Shown: piece after piece, positions 36,802-46,280 of the stretch | Layout: every line of letters starts with the position of its first letter | How positions within the stretch are numbered: position 1 is the first letter of the stretch | Assembly: GCA_963667515.2 (NCBI GenBank) | Contig: CAXXXY010000005.1 | Location: forward strand, 124,001-188,000 | Length of the DNA stretch: 64,000 nucleotides | Direction: 5' to 3' | Source of the DNA: VYDC01 sp963667515 | GTDB taxonomy: Bacteria > Chloroflexota > Dehalococcoidia > UBA2979 | Made by a program: the position numbers and the translations under genes | Notes under the pieces: generated by a model | Told to the model about the DNA's origin: nothing | The model's input: only the letters and a program-made list of their open reading frames with translations | Databases searched by the model: none

Positions 36802-37755
36802 ATGGAGTATCGGAAGCTGGGGCGGTCGGGGCTCGACGTGTCGGTGATCGGGCTGGGAGGCAACACCTTCGGGCGCCGCTGCGACGACGCCCAGACGGCG
36901 AGCATCCTGGACGCGGCGCTCGACGCCGGCATCCAGACCGTGGACACGGCCGACATCTACGGTGGCGGCGGCGCCTCGGAGGAGTACATCGGCCGCGCGC
37001 TCGCCGGCGGCAAGCGAGAGCGCTGGGTCGTCATGACGAAGTTCGGCGGGCGCACGCAGGACGGCCCCAACGGCTCCGGCTCCTCGCGGCGCTACATCCG
37101 CCAGCAGGTGGCGGCTTCGCTGCGTCGGCTCAACACCGACTACATCGATGTCTACCAGGTGCACTTCGCCGACCGGCACACCCCGCTCCAGGAGACGATG
37201 GCCGCCCTCGACGAGCTGGTGCGCGACGGGCTCGTGCGCTACATCGGCTGCTCCAACTACTCGGCGTGGCAGCTCGCGGAGTCGCAGTGGCAGGCGCGCC
37301 GACACGGCGGCGCGGCCTTCGTCGCCTCGCAGCCCGCGTACAACCTGCTCAACCGCGCCGTCGAGGCGGAGCACATCCCCGCGTGCCTGCACTACGGCGT
37401 GGGGCTGATCCCCTACTCGCCGCTCGCGGGCGGCTTCCTCACGGGCAAGTACCGCGCGGGCGAGGCGGCACCCGAAGGCAGCCGCTACAGCGACCCCGCC
37501 ATCGCCCGCTTCGCGGAGCGGATGCTGACGGAGCAGAACTACGCGCAGGTCGCGGCGCTGGAGCGCTTCGCCGAGGCGCGCGGCCTCTCGATGCTGCAGC
37601 TCGCGCTGGGCTGGCTCGCGGCGCAGCCTGTGGTGTCCACGGTGATCGTCGGCGCCACCTCCCCGGAGCAGGTGCAGGCGAACGCGGCCTGCGCCGAGGT
37701 CGCGCTCTCCGCCGACGATCTCGCGGAGCTCGACGAGGTGACGGCGGGGGCCTAG
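36802..37755 (+). CDS. Aldo/keto reductase
   Basis: 317-residue TIM-barrel NADPH oxidoreductase. The catalytic tetrad is visible: Asp and Tyr in VDTADIYGGG, Lys in VMTKFGG, His in YQVHFADRH. The cofactor site shows GASSPEQV-like VGATSPEQVQANA near the end. GGGGGAGG-type site upstream. Similar to YghZ/Kv-beta-like reductases; substrate unknown. The LLM gene follows 56 bases later. Confidence 0.92.
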   Translation: MEYRKLGRSGLDVSVIGLGGNTFGRRCDDAQTASILDAALDAGIQTVDTADIYGGGGASEEYIGRALAGGKRERWVVMTKFGGRTQDGPNGSGSSRRYIRQQVAASLRRLNTDYIDVYQVHFADRHTPLQETMAALDELVRDGLVRYIGCSNYSAWQLAESQWQARRHGGAAFVASQPAYNLLNRAVEAEHIPACLHYGVGLIPYSPLAGGFLTGKYRAGEAAPEGSRYSDPAIARFAERMLTEQNYAQVAALERFAEARGLSMLQLALGWLAAQPVVSTVIVGATSPEQVQANAACAEVALSADDLAELDEVTAGA

Positions 37756-37811
37756 CGAGCCTCGGTGCAGCGGCCGCGCAGCGGCGAGGGCGCGGCGAGA
37801 CGGGAGCGCGC

Positions 37812-38762
37812 GTGCGCATCGGCATCCAGCTCGAGTGCCAGGAGGCGATCGACTGGGGCACCGCGCGCCGCGTGGCGCGCGCCGCCGACGATCTCGGCTT
37901 CGACTCGCTGTGGTGCTCCGACCACGTCTTCTCGCAGCGCGCCGATCCCGACCGCGTCTCCGTCGACCCGTTCCTCGCGCTGGCCGTGATGGCGGCGGAG
38001 ACGCAGCGCGTGGAGCTCGGCACGCTGGTCACGGCCATCGGCTTCCGCCCGCCCGCGATCGTCGGGCGCATGGCCGCCCACCTCGACGCGCTCTCGGGTG
38101 GCCGCTTCACGCTCGGCATCGGCGCCGGCTGGGGCGAGGGCGAGCACCGCGCCTACGGCGCCCCCTTCCCGCCCCCGCGCGAGCGACTCGACCGGCTGGA
38201 GGAGGCGGTGCGGCTGCTGCGCGTGCTGTGGCAGGGCGGCCCCGTCGACTTCGAGGGCGCGCACTACCGGCTGGAGCAAGCGTACTGCTACCCGCGCCCG
38301 GTGCGCGGCACGGTGCCGCTCCTGATCGGCGGCTCCGGCCGGCGCACGATCGGCATCGCGGCGCGCCATGCCGACGAGTGGAACGTCGTCGCGCTCACGC
38401 TCGAGGGCTGGGCCGAGACGCGCGCCGTCTTCCTCGAGCGCTGCGCCGAGCTGGGCCGCGACCCGGCGCAGGTGCGCTGCTCGCAGGTGTCGGGCGTGCT
38501 CGTCGGCCGCGACGAGCGCGAGCTGCGCGCGCACCTGGAGCGGGTGGCGGCGCGCATCCCCTCGCTCGCCGGCCGCGAGCCGGAGCGCGCGCTGGGCTCG
38601 TTGCGCCGCCACGGCTGGCTGGTCGGCACGCCCGGCGAGCTCGTCGACGAGCTCGGGCGCCGCGCCGAGGCGGGACAGGACCGCATGATGCTCGAGCACC
38701 ACACCGGCGAGGATCTGCAGGCCCTGGAGCTCCTCGCCGCCGAGGTGCTTCCGCAGCTCTGA
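37812..38762 (+). CDS. LLM-class (luciferase-like, probably F420-dependent) oxidoreductase
   Basis: 316 residues from the GTG at 37812. Luciferase-like barrel: IGIQLECQEAIDWGTARRVARAADDLGFDSLWCSDHVF, then LGTLVTAIGFRPPAIVGRMAAHLDALSGGRFTLGIGAGWGEGEH and PLLIGGSGRR, the pattern of F420-binding members. FMN use cannot be excluded. Probably co-transcribed with the aldo/keto reductase; no pathway evident. Confidence 0.9.
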   Translation: MRIGIQLECQEAIDWGTARRVARAADDLGFDSLWCSDHVFSQRADPDRVSVDPFLALAVMAAETQRVELGTLVTAIGFRPPAIVGRMAAHLDALSGGRFTLGIGAGWGEGEHRAYGAPFPPPRERLDRLEEAVRLLRVLWQGGPVDFEGAHYRLEQAYCYPRPVRGTVPLLIGGSGRRTIGIAARHADEWNVVALTLEGWAETRAVFLERCAELGRDPAQVRCSQVSGVLVGRDERELRAHLERVAARIPSLAGREPERALGSLRRHGWLVGTPGELVDELGRRAEAGQDRMMLEHHTGEDLQALELLAAEVLPQL

Positions 38763-38942
38763 AGCGCACCGCGGGCCGGCTTCGGCCTCGCCAGCGCGCG
38801 CCGGCCGCGTCCGCGGCGACCTCCGCCACCGACGTCGCCGCCCGGTCCCGAGAGGCTGGCGCGGAGGGGCTGCACGCAACGGCCGGGTATCCTTCGGTGG
38901 TGCTCGCATCGAGCGGGCGGCGAGCGTGGGAGGGGCGGAGCC

Positions 38943-39119
38943 ATGGAACCGATCACGTTCGTGGACGGCACGTGGACGGCGCAATGCTACTTCAACAACC
39001 AGCGCTGCCCGTCGCTATGGAAGTCCGAGTACCTGCAGTCGCAGCAGGCGGCGGAGAAGGAGCTGATGGCTCACTACCGCCTGCGGCACCCCGAGTTCGT
39101 GAAGGGCGCGCAGGGGTAA
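38943..39119 (+). CDS. 58-residue small protein
   Basis: Starts MEPITFVDGTWTAQCYFNNQ, ends HPEFVKGAQG, with GGAG seven to ten bases before ATG. Mixed amino-acid composition with two Cys, several Gln and aromatic residues, unlike a random frame in such GC-rich DNA. The Cys pair (QCYFNNQRC) could bind metal or form a disulfide. Family not recognised. A possible TATCCT -10 lies about 55 bases upstream. Confidence 0.6.
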   Translation: MEPITFVDGTWTAQCYFNNQRCPSLWKSEYLQSQQAAEKELMAHYRLRHPEFVKGAQG

Positions 39120-39393
39120 GCCTGCCGTCGAGGCAGCGCGGTGCCCCGGGGCCGGAGTCGGCTCCGCCCGCAAGCTTCCGGCTCGCCCCGCGCCTGCGAT
39201 CGCCGCGCGTCCGTCACCAGGGCTGTCTCGGCCCCTGCGTCCGGCCCAAGAGAACCGAGCAGGAGAGGACTTTCCGCGCTGCGGGTTTGCCTCGCGGTTC
39301 CGCGACGATGGCCTCACCGACTGGCGTCGCCCACGAGGCGCGCCGCGCACGCCTCGATGTCGCGACCGACCGGGAACGCAGCGAGGGGGTCGC

Positions 39394-40434
39394 ATGAAAC
39401 GGAACACGATCCATCGCGTCGTCGTCTCGCGGCATGGTGGGCCGGACGTGCTGCAGGTGGTGGAGGAGGATCTCCCCGAACCCGGGCCCGGCGAGGTTCG
39501 GGTGTAGGTCCTGGCCGCCGGGGTCTCCGCTTTCGATCTCATGTACCGACGCTGGGGGTGGCTCCCCGGGAGTCCGCGCGTGCCGTTCTCGCTCGGCGAG
39601 GACGTCGTCGGCACGGTGGACGAGCTGGGAGAGGGAGTGTCATCGCTCGAGGTGGGGGCAGAGGGTCGCCGGCGGGACGTGGGCCCTGGGCGTCGGTGAC
39701 GGCTACACGGAGTCCCTCTGCCTGCCGACGGCCGAGCTCGTGCCCGTCTCCGCGGAGCTGGACCCTGCCGTGGCCGTGTGCCTGGTGGTCAACTACTCAC
39801 CGCTCATCTGCATCTGCACCAGTACGGCAGAGCCCGGAGGGGCGAGCGTGTCCTCGTCCACGGTGCGGCCGGAGGCGTGGGGCCAGCCCTGCTCGATCTC
39901 GGCAGGGCTGGCCAGGCTGGAGATGTACGGCACGGCGTCGGGGCGCCACCACGAGGTGGTCTCCGCGCTGGGAGCCACGCCGATCGACTACCGCACCGAG
40001 GACTTCGTCAGCGCGTCCGCAGCCTGACCGGCGACGGCGTGGACGTCGCGGTCGACCCGGTCGGCGGCGCGCGGCAGCTGTGGCGCTCCTACCGAGCCCT
40101 GCGCACAGGCGGGCGGCTCGTGTGGCTGGGCTCAGCCGCGGCGAAGGGAGGCGGACCGCTGCGGGTCGGCACGCTCAGCATGCTGACCGTGCTCCTGCTC
40201 AAGCTGATCCCCGACGGCAAGAAGGTGCCGTCGACCCCGGATCTGGGGAAGTTCGCTCGGGGGCACGGCACCTGGCATCGCGAGACGCTGGCGCAGCTCC
40301 TCGATTCGGCTGCGGCGGGCCGGATCACGCCGCTGGTGGCGGAGCGCATCCCGCTGGCGGACGCCGCTCGCGCTCACGAGCTGCTCGAGCGCGGCGGACA
40401 CGCCGGCAAGACCGTCTTGATGGCAAACGCATAG
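39394..40434 (+). pseudogene. Zinc-less quinone oxidoreductase-like (MDR) gene, decayed
   Basis: Opens MKRNTIHRVVVSRHGGPDVL with GAGGGGG upstream, then hits a TAG (39505-39507) in VRV*VLAAGVSAFDLMYRR. Further frame changes occur near 39660, 39800 and 39880-40020, after which the frame is continuous to ...GKTVLMANA. The recovered pieces form a medium-chain reductase: GroES-like N-half, VHGAAGGVG cofactor loop, DPVGGARQLWRSYRALRTGGRLVWLGSA. Composition is less GC-biased than the flanks. No function expected now. Confidence 0.85.
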
Positions 40435-40465
40435 CTGTCACCGAACGGAGCGCGTAACGAGTGCC

Positions 40466-40520
40466 TGAGCCGGCCGCTCAGGGTGGAAGAGCTGGTGCCT
40501 CCAGGGGGCTCGAATCCCCG
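40466..40520. repeat. tRNA-Glu 3'-end fragment plus flank (distal copy of a direct repeat)
   Basis: This stretch repeats 45002-45056 with a few mismatches and one gap. It covers a short hairpin (TGAGCCGGCCGCTCA), a 12-base spacer, CCA, and the acceptor and T-arm of a tRNA on the minus strand. The tRNA half is degenerate and stops after the T-stem. It lies just past the end of the M23 peptidase gene and marks the far end of a 4.5-kb segment anchored at the intact tRNA-Glu. Confidence 0.75.
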
Positions 40521-40529
40521 ACGGCCTCT

Positions 40530-42074
40530 TCACTCAGCCGCCATGAGGCGATCGACGTGCTGAATCAGCTCGCCCTGCACCGGACTCCCGCCCGATATCG
40601 GCTCCCCGTTGGCGCGATAGCTGACGAAGGGGAGCGGCAGGCCGATCGCGGAGTGGCTGAAGAAGTCCTCCTCGTCCTGGAGATGGATGTGGATGTGTGG
40701 CTCGGAGGAGTTCCCTGAGTTCCCGGTGAGACCGAGGACGGTGCCCGCGGTCACGTGATCTCCCTCGCTGACCCGGATGCTGTCCTGCTGGAACTGAGCG
40801 AGGTGAACGAACTCCGCGGCTCCGGTCTTCAGGACGACGTGGTTGCCGGCGGGGTGAGGCTCCGGCTCGAGGACACCGGGCGCGTTGTCTTCGAGGCCGT
40901 CGAGGACCGCCACGATCCTGCCGTCCGCGGGTGCGATGACCGGCTCACCCCAGGCCCAGTAGTCCTCGTTCCTGGAGCCGTCGCCGCGGTGGTTCCCACC
41001 GCTCTTCCAGACGACGATGTCGTAGCCGTGGCGCTGCGATGGGGCGACGACATGGTGGTTCTGGACCTCGGTTGGACCACCCCCGGAGACCCACCAGACT
41101 CCATCGAAGGGGAGCCGAAACTCCGTGTCGCTCGTGAAGTCGGTGGTGGGGTCCGGAGGAAGGGAGGCTTGCCAGCGCTGATCGACGCCAACGATGGTGC
41201 CGTCACGGCCCAGGGCGACGGCCATCACGAGCGTCGAGGGGCCCCAGGCGTGCTCGCTCGTGTAGACGCGGAGGTCCGGCGAGAACGGAAGCACGCTCTC
41301 GAGGAGGAGCTCGCCGCTTCGCACCGCGGGCTCGTAGCCAAGGTCCTCCAGTGGAACGTCGGCCAACGCTGCGTCGGGGATGTCGATGGTGCCCCTGAGC
41401 TCCTCTCCCTCGCTCTCGATAACGACCGCGATGCCGAACGGCGCTCCACCGCTCACGACAGTGCCTGCCCACTGACCGAGGATCGGCGCCGCGGGATCGG
41501 CGGGGAGTGACCGCTCCAGGGTGAACGTGCCGGGAGCCTCGCTGACGAACACGAAGCCGCCGGAGATCGCGCCGTCGCGGAGCCGGCCGTCGAAGGCCGC
41601 GCTCGTTTCCCGGCCGCCGTCCTCGGTGCGGACCTGGAAGTGGACCCGGTCCCCGGGGAGCTCCTGTAGAGCGGCCTCGAGCTCGTGCTCCGGGAGAGCG
41701 CCCTTGAGCTCATCGCTGAAGCGCGCGTAGGCGGTCGCCGCATCACCAGTCAGCAGCGCGTCGACGATCTCTCGTCCTGCCGCGAGCAGCGCGGCATGGG
41801 CGGCCGAGTAGCCGGGGCCGACTTCGCCGTAGTTGGCGGGAGCTGAAGAAGCCCGCACCTCCGGGCTGGAGGCGGGAGGTGGCGCGGAGTCGGCGCTCGT
41901 GGGGGCGGGCGGCTCGGTCGCGGTCGACGGCTCGGTCGGAGCGAGCACCGCCGCGTCGGGCGAGAACGCCGGGGGGTCGTCGCCGGACTTCTCGTCCGAG
42001 TTGCAGGCGGTAGCGACGATCGCCACGGAGAGGACGAGCGCAGCGAACGGCCGGACGGTGAATCTGCGGGTCAT
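40530..42074 (-). CDS. M23-family peptidase lipoprotein
   Basis: 514 residues. Lipoprotein signal (LVLSVAIVATACNS), a Pro/Ala/Ser linker, a DUF3887-like domain (about residues 90-165), a middle beta domain, and a C-terminal M23/LytM peptidase from about residue 340. Zinc ligands appear as His/Asp in SQRHGYDIV and HIHIHLQD, with PHPAGNHVVLKTG between. Likely cleaves peptidoglycan cross-links or a surface protein. Divergent from the histidine kinase; 154 bases between them hold the promoters. Confidence 0.87.
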   Translation of the reverse strand: MTRRFTVRPFAALVLSVAIVATACNSDEKSGDDPPAFSPDAAVLAPTEPSTATEPPAPTSADSAPPPASSPEVRASSAPANYGEVGPGYSAAHAALLAAGREIVDALLTGDAATAYARFSDELKGALPEHELEAALQELPGDRVHFQVRTEDGGRETSAAFDGRLRDGAISGGFVFVSEAPGTFTLERSLPADPAAPILGQWAGTVVSGGAPFGIAVVIESEGEELRGTIDIPDAALADVPLEDLGYEPAVRSGELLLESVLPFSPDLRVYTSEHAWGPSTLVMAVALGRDGTIVGVDQRWQASLPPDPTTDFTSDTEFRLPFDGVWWVSGGGPTEVQNHHVVAPSQRHGYDIVVWKSGGNHRGDGSRNEDYWAWGEPVIAPADGRIVAVLDGLEDNAPGVLEPEPHPAGNHVVLKTGAAEFVHLAQFQQDSIRVSEGDHVTAGTVLGLTGNSGNSSEPHIHIHLQDEEDFFSHSAIGLPLPFVSYRANGEPISGGSPVQGELIQHVDRLMAAE

Positions 42075-42228
42075 CTGTGCCTCCTGTTCGAGTCAGTGAC
42101 GCGACCGTAGGCGCGCGGATCGCGGTCGCCATCTGAGTCGGCGCGGCACTTCGATCGGTGGCGATCCGGGCTCGCTGGTCCGTGCGGGCACGGACGAGGC
42201 TCCCCGTCCCGCGTGCAACAATCGGCCG

Positions 42229-44309
42229 ATGCGGCAGCTGCGAATCCGCCCGGCGCTCGCGGCCGGCATCTTCCTCGCAGTCACGACGGCGTCCGGCGTG
42301 GTCTGGCTCGCTCGCGCCGAGCCCGGGCTCGGGGTCTCCGAGCTCGTGCGGGTCGAGTCCGTCGAGGACGGCGACGGCAGCGCGCTCGAAGAGCAGCTGC
42401 GTTGGGCCTTCGAGGTCATGGGCGACCAGCGGCCGATCACCGAGGCGGACCTGAGCGAGCGGTTCACGGCGACATCCGCCGCGCTCGTCACGGCCGAGGA
42501 GCTCACCGCGGGACTCGAGATCCTCCACGAGGCCCACGGCGCGGTCACGTTCGTGCGACAGATCGAGGGCGGCCCGGACTTCGCGACGGGGCTCGGTGTC
42601 GGTGACGACGGGGTCCCCGTGCAGATGTCGATCGCCGTCTCCGAGGACGGGGCCATCGCGGGCTGGTCCGTGGACGAGGATCCCTCGCCGCCTCGCCTGG
42701 CCGGCGTGCGAGCGGCCCTCGTGCTCGCCGCGGGCTGGCTGTTCGTCGCCTCGGGCGTTGCCGCTCACCGTGCAGGCACCGTCCGGCAGGCGTGGGCCCT
42801 GGTCCTGCCCGGCCTCCTGACGCTCTCGTCGATACTGATCCTCAGCTCGTCGAGCATCGGCTACACAGCCGGACGCGTCGCGCCAACCCTCGCGCTCGTC
42901 CTCGCCGTCTGGTTGCTGACGGCACCACGCCCTGGACCGCTGCGCGGTGCAGCGCTGGGTGCCGCGGCGCTCGCCGCGGGCCTCGCCGCCCTCGCCCCGC
43001 TCACCCGCGACGCGAACCTGATCGGCCCCCCGGGCGTGCTCGTCAGCCTCATCGACAGCGCCACCGTCTATCGCGGGCTCCTCGGCAGCTCGTCGCTCCT
43101 CGCTGGCGGGGCGCTCACGCTGGTCGGCCTCGCGACGGCGCACGAGCTGCGGACGGAGAGCCGTTGGCGCCTGCTGCCCCCATGGGCGGCGCTCGCCGTG
43201 GCGGTCCTGTGGGGCTCGGCCGCGTTCGGCTCGGCGCTGGACTACGCGATCGGGGACGGAAGCTGGGCAGGCGGAGCGCTGAGCGTGGTCGCGATGGCGA
43301 GCCTGGCGGCCGTCCCCGTCGTGATCGCCCTGGGCCAGCTCGCGGCGCGCTGGGACCGCCCCGAGCTGGCCGGGCTCGTGATCGAGCTGGACTCCGGCGG
43401 GGGCCGACTGCAGCCGGCCGTCGCGCGTGCGCTGGAGGACCCATCCGTCCAGGTGCTCACATCGCCGGACGGCGAGCGCCTGCTCGACGAGCACGGCGAG
43501 GCCAGGACGCTCGACGACGTGCCCGCGGGTCGCACGTTCACGCAGATCCGCTCGGGCGGCAGGCTGGTCGGTGGGCTGATCCACAAGGCCGCACTCCGCC
43601 GCCAACCGGACCGTCTGCGGGCCGTCGTCGCGGTGGCCGGGCTCGCGCTCGAGGTGGGCCGGCTCAGCGGAGAGCTCGCGGCTCAGCTGCAGGAGGTGGA
43701 GGCCTCGCGGAAGAGGATCATCGAGGCGAGCGACGGGGCCCGCCGCCGCATCGAGCGCGACCTGCACGACGGCGCGCAGCAGCGCCTCGTGGCGCTGGGG
43801 ATCGAGCTGCAGCGGGCGAGGCGGCTGGCCGACGCCGCAGGTGACGGCGATCTCGCAACCCTGCTCGAGTCCGCGACGGGCGACATACGCAGCACGATCG
43901 ACGACATCCGCTCGGTGTCGCGCGGCTCGCACCCGGCGCTGCTGGTCGAGCGCGGCCTCCGCGCCGCCGTCGATGCGCTCGCGGAGCGCTCGCCGGTTCC
44001 CGTGGACACCGAAGTCGCCGCCGAGCGACTGCCGGGCCCGAGCGAGATCATCGCCTACTACGTCGTGGCCGAAGGCCTGGCCAACGTGGGGAAGCACGCC
44101 GCCGGGGCGACCCGGGCCTCGGTCTCCATCACGCGGCGCAACGGGGCGCGCACGTCGAGGTCAGCGACGACGGCTGCGGCGGAGCAGCGATCGTCAGCGG
44201 ATCGGGGCTCGAGGGCCTGGACGATCGCGTGGCCGCGGCCGGGGGCACGTTCACCGTCCAGAGCGGCCCGGCAGGCACCACCCTCGCGGCGGTGATCCCA
44301 TGCGCGTGA
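42229..44309 (+). pseudogene. NarL-type sensor histidine kinase, frameshifted in its ATPase domain
   Basis: A membrane sensor with an N-terminal helix, a periplasmic part (about residues 25-145), several more helices, then the dimerisation/phosphorylation helix RRRIERDLHDGAQQRLVALGIELQ (His in DLHDG). The N-box region is kept, but one base is missing near 44145: as read, the protein ends in a basic tail at 44295. In the restored frame it reads HVEVSDDGCGG ... GSGLEGLDDRVAAAGGTF to TGA 44307-44309, overlapping the regulator start by 10 bases. Without the repair it cannot bind ATP properly. Confidence 0.85.
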
Positions 44310-44953
44310 TCCTCGTCGACGACTCCGCGCTGATCCGCGAGGGTCTGGCGAGGCTGCTTGGCGACGACGGCATCGAGGTGATCGCCACCTTCCCGGAAGC
44401 GGACGGGGTGCTCGCCGCCGTCGAGCGACACCAGCCTGACGTGCTGGTCGTCGACGTACGCATGCCGCCGGCCTTCCAGACCGAGGGCCTCGAGCTGGCG
44501 CTCGATGTCCGGCGGCGGGTTCCTGGGACGGGCATCCTCGTGCTGTCCCAGCACATCGAGACGCGGTACGCCATCGAGCTGCTCGAGGAGGGCGCAGCCG
44601 GCGTCGGCTACCTGCTCAAGGACCGGGTCACCGAGGTCGATGGCTTCCTCGACGCCTTGCGGCGAGTGGCGTCGGGCGGCAGCGCTCTCGACGCGAAGGT
44701 GGTCAGCCGGCTGATTCAGCGACCCCGCGAGCCCGGCGCGCTCGACCGGCTCACCGAGCGGGAGCGCGAGGTGCTGGCGCTGATGGCGGAGGGTCACTCG
44801 AACGTCGCCATCGCCGATCGGCTGGTCGTCAACCCGCGCACGGCGGAGACACACGTCAGCAACATCCTCGGCAAGCTCGACCTGCCGCCCGACGCCGCCG
44901 TCGATCGGCGAGTGAGCGCCGTCGTGATGTGGCTCCAGGGGCAGGACCGCTGA
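44300..44953 (+). CDS. LuxR/NarL-family response regulator
   Basis: 217 residues. Receiver domain with acids in ILVDDSALIREG and the phosphoacceptor Asp in VLVVDVRMPP, Lys in YLLKDRV, then a LuxR-type helix-turn-helix (LTEREREVLALMAEGHSNVAIADRL...TAETHVSNILGKL). Partner of the kinase directly upstream. A natural target would be the divergent M23 peptidase gene, but no operator could be identified. Confidence 0.92.
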   Translation: MRVILVDDSALIREGLARLLGDDGIEVIATFPEADGVLAAVERHQPDVLVVDVRMPPAFQTEGLELALDVRRRVPGTGILVLSQHIETRYAIELLEEGAAGVGYLLKDRVTEVDGFLDALRRVASGGSALDAKVVSRLIQRPREPGALDRLTEREREVLALMAEGHSNVAIADRLVVNPRTAETHVSNILGKLDLPPDAAVDRRVSAVVMWLQGQDR

Positions 44954-45001
44954 ATCAGGCGCCCGCGAGCGGCAGCGACTCTCCCGAAGTGACAGCCAGC
45001 G

Positions 45002-45056
45002 TGAGCCGGCCGCTCAGATTGGAAGAGCTGGTGCCCCCAGGGGGACTCGAACCCCC
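45002..45056. repeat. Proximal copy of the tRNA-Glu 3'-end direct repeat
   Basis: Matches 40466-40520. Contains the 3' part of the intact tRNA-Glu(CTC) and, just beyond its CCA, the hairpin TGAGC-CGGCC-GCTCA (45002-45016), which can serve as the tRNA terminator. Confidence 0.75.
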
Positions 45057-45104
45057 GTTTCCACCTTGAGAGGGTGGCGTCCTGGGCCGCTAGACCATGG
45101 GGGC
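45029..45104 (-). tRNA. tRNA-Glu (anticodon CTC)
   Basis: 76 nt with encoded CCA. Acceptor GCCCCCA pairs with TGGGGGC; anticodon arm CCACC-CTCTCAA-GGTGG gives CTC; T-arm GGGGG-TTCGAGT-CCCCC. Terminator-like hairpin follows. It is the anchor of the 4.5-kb segment on its 3' side. Confidence 0.95.
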
Positions 45105-45207
45105 GGCCGCTCCGTGCCGACGGCGGGACGCATCGGCGGTACCTCGACTGCCGCGTGGGACGGCCCGCTTTCGCGGCGCCCGCGCGACGATCACTCGCCG
45201 CGCCGGG

Positions 45208-45283
45208 TGGTACCCCCAAGGGGATTCGAACCCCTGTTTCCACCTTGAAAGGGTGGCGTCCTGGGCCCCTGGACGATGGGGGC
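45208..45283 (-). tRNA. tRNA-Glu (anticodon TTC)
   Basis: 76 nt with encoded CCA. Acceptor GCCCCCA/TGGGGGT; anticodon arm CCACC-CTTTCAA-GGTGG gives TTC; T-arm AGGGG-TTCGAAT-CCCCT. About 100 bases upstream of tRNA-Glu(CTC) on the same strand, probably one transcript. The stretch from 45284 to 45463 has no gene but carries a repeated TTTTCGAGGGGGGCAGAG (near 45330 and 45350). Confidence 0.95.
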
Positions 45284-45463
45284 CGTCGGCGCACCGAGCA
45301 TAGCAGCCACCATCCCCTCGGTCATTTTTTTCGAGGGGGGCAGAGGTTGTTTTCGAGGGGGGCAGAGCGCCGGACGTCCATCGTGGCGTGCCCCCCTCGT
45401 CGAGGGGTGCCGCGCGCCGGCATGCGCCCCGCCGGCGACGCCCCGCCACCCCCGCCCCTCTCG

Positions 45464-45497
45464 AAAAAAAACGCCGCGGCCGGTGGGGGCCGCGGCG
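45464..45497 (-). terminator. Intrinsic terminator of the 45532-46029 gene
   Basis: On the minus strand a 10-bp GC stem (CGCCGCGGCC / GGCCGCGGCG, six-base loop) is followed directly by eight T. A textbook rho-independent terminator, striking in such GC-rich DNA. Confidence 0.9.
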
Positions 45498-45531
45498 TCT
45501 CGTGTGGTCGCCGCCGTCGCTGCGCGGGGCG

Positions 45532-46029
45532 TTAGGCCGGCGGGCGCGGTGGCTCGGTGAACGGGAGCGGGCTCCCGGCCCACGGCACGCGGAACGAGAA
45601 GCTCCGCGGCACGGCCGGCTCCCCGACGCCGGCGATGGAGGGCCCGCCGCCCGCGGTCACCGCCTCGCGCTCCCCGTTGGCGCGAGCGGCAGCCCACGTG
45701 GGCTGCTGGTCCTCTGTCTCGAAGGCGGGGAGATCGCGCTCGACCGGAGGCTCCGGCTCCGCGCGGTCCCAGCCCCCGTCATCGTCATCGTCGCGGTAGC
45801 GCCACCAGAGGTAGGCGGCGGCCGCGATGAGCAGGCCGAGCAGCGCCAGCGACCCGATCGCGGTAGCGCCGCGTCGCGAGGGTCGAGGGGCGGCTACGGC
45901 GGCGCTCGAGGCACGGCGCGCGGCCGCCCGTGCGCGGTGAGAGCCCCCGCTCAGCGGAGGCAGCGACGGGCGGAACACCCGCCTTCCTCGGTGGCGACTC
46001 AAGCGATCTGCGAACCCGGGCGTGCGCAT
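45532..46029 (-). CDS. Single-pass membrane protein of unknown function
   Basis: About 165 residues starting MRTPGFADRLSRH (another ATG lies 14 codons upstream). A basic N-terminal 55 residues, one membrane helix (ATAIGSLALLGLLIAAAAYLWW), then an acidic patch (RYRDDDDDGGWD) and a Pro-rich C-terminus. Positive-inside rule puts the C-terminus outside. No family recognised. Ends at a strong terminator, which supports it being expressed. Confidence 0.6.
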   Translation of the reverse strand: MRTPGFADRLSRHRGRRVFRPSLPPLSGGSHRARAAARRASSAAVAAPRPSRRGATAIGSLALLGLLIAAAAYLWWRYRDDDDDGGWDRAEPEPPVERDLPAFETEDQQPTWAAARANGEREAVTAGGGPSIAGVGEPAVPRSFSFRVPWAGSPLPFTEPPRPPA

Positions 46030-46280
46030 CCTATCGCGCCCCCTTCCTGCCGCCTCGGCGACATGCCACATTATCCGTACGGGCTGGCTGGGGAGCTGCC
46101 TGAGCGTCGATTCTAGCAGAGCCGTCCACGCGATTCGCGCGCACCTCGTGCGACCCGCCGAAAGTCAGGTCGAGCGCCCTCCTGCGAACGATCCGCGGCG
46201 TTCTGCGTTACAACGGGTGGAGCGCCCCGCCCGCCGCGCGATCGAGCGCGCCGGCCGGCGGCACGGACGAGGGGGGACGC

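Noticed and set aside
40486..40520. Complete tRNA gene at the left repeat
   Set aside because: Only acceptor and T-arm parts are present; there is no anticodon arm or D-arm.
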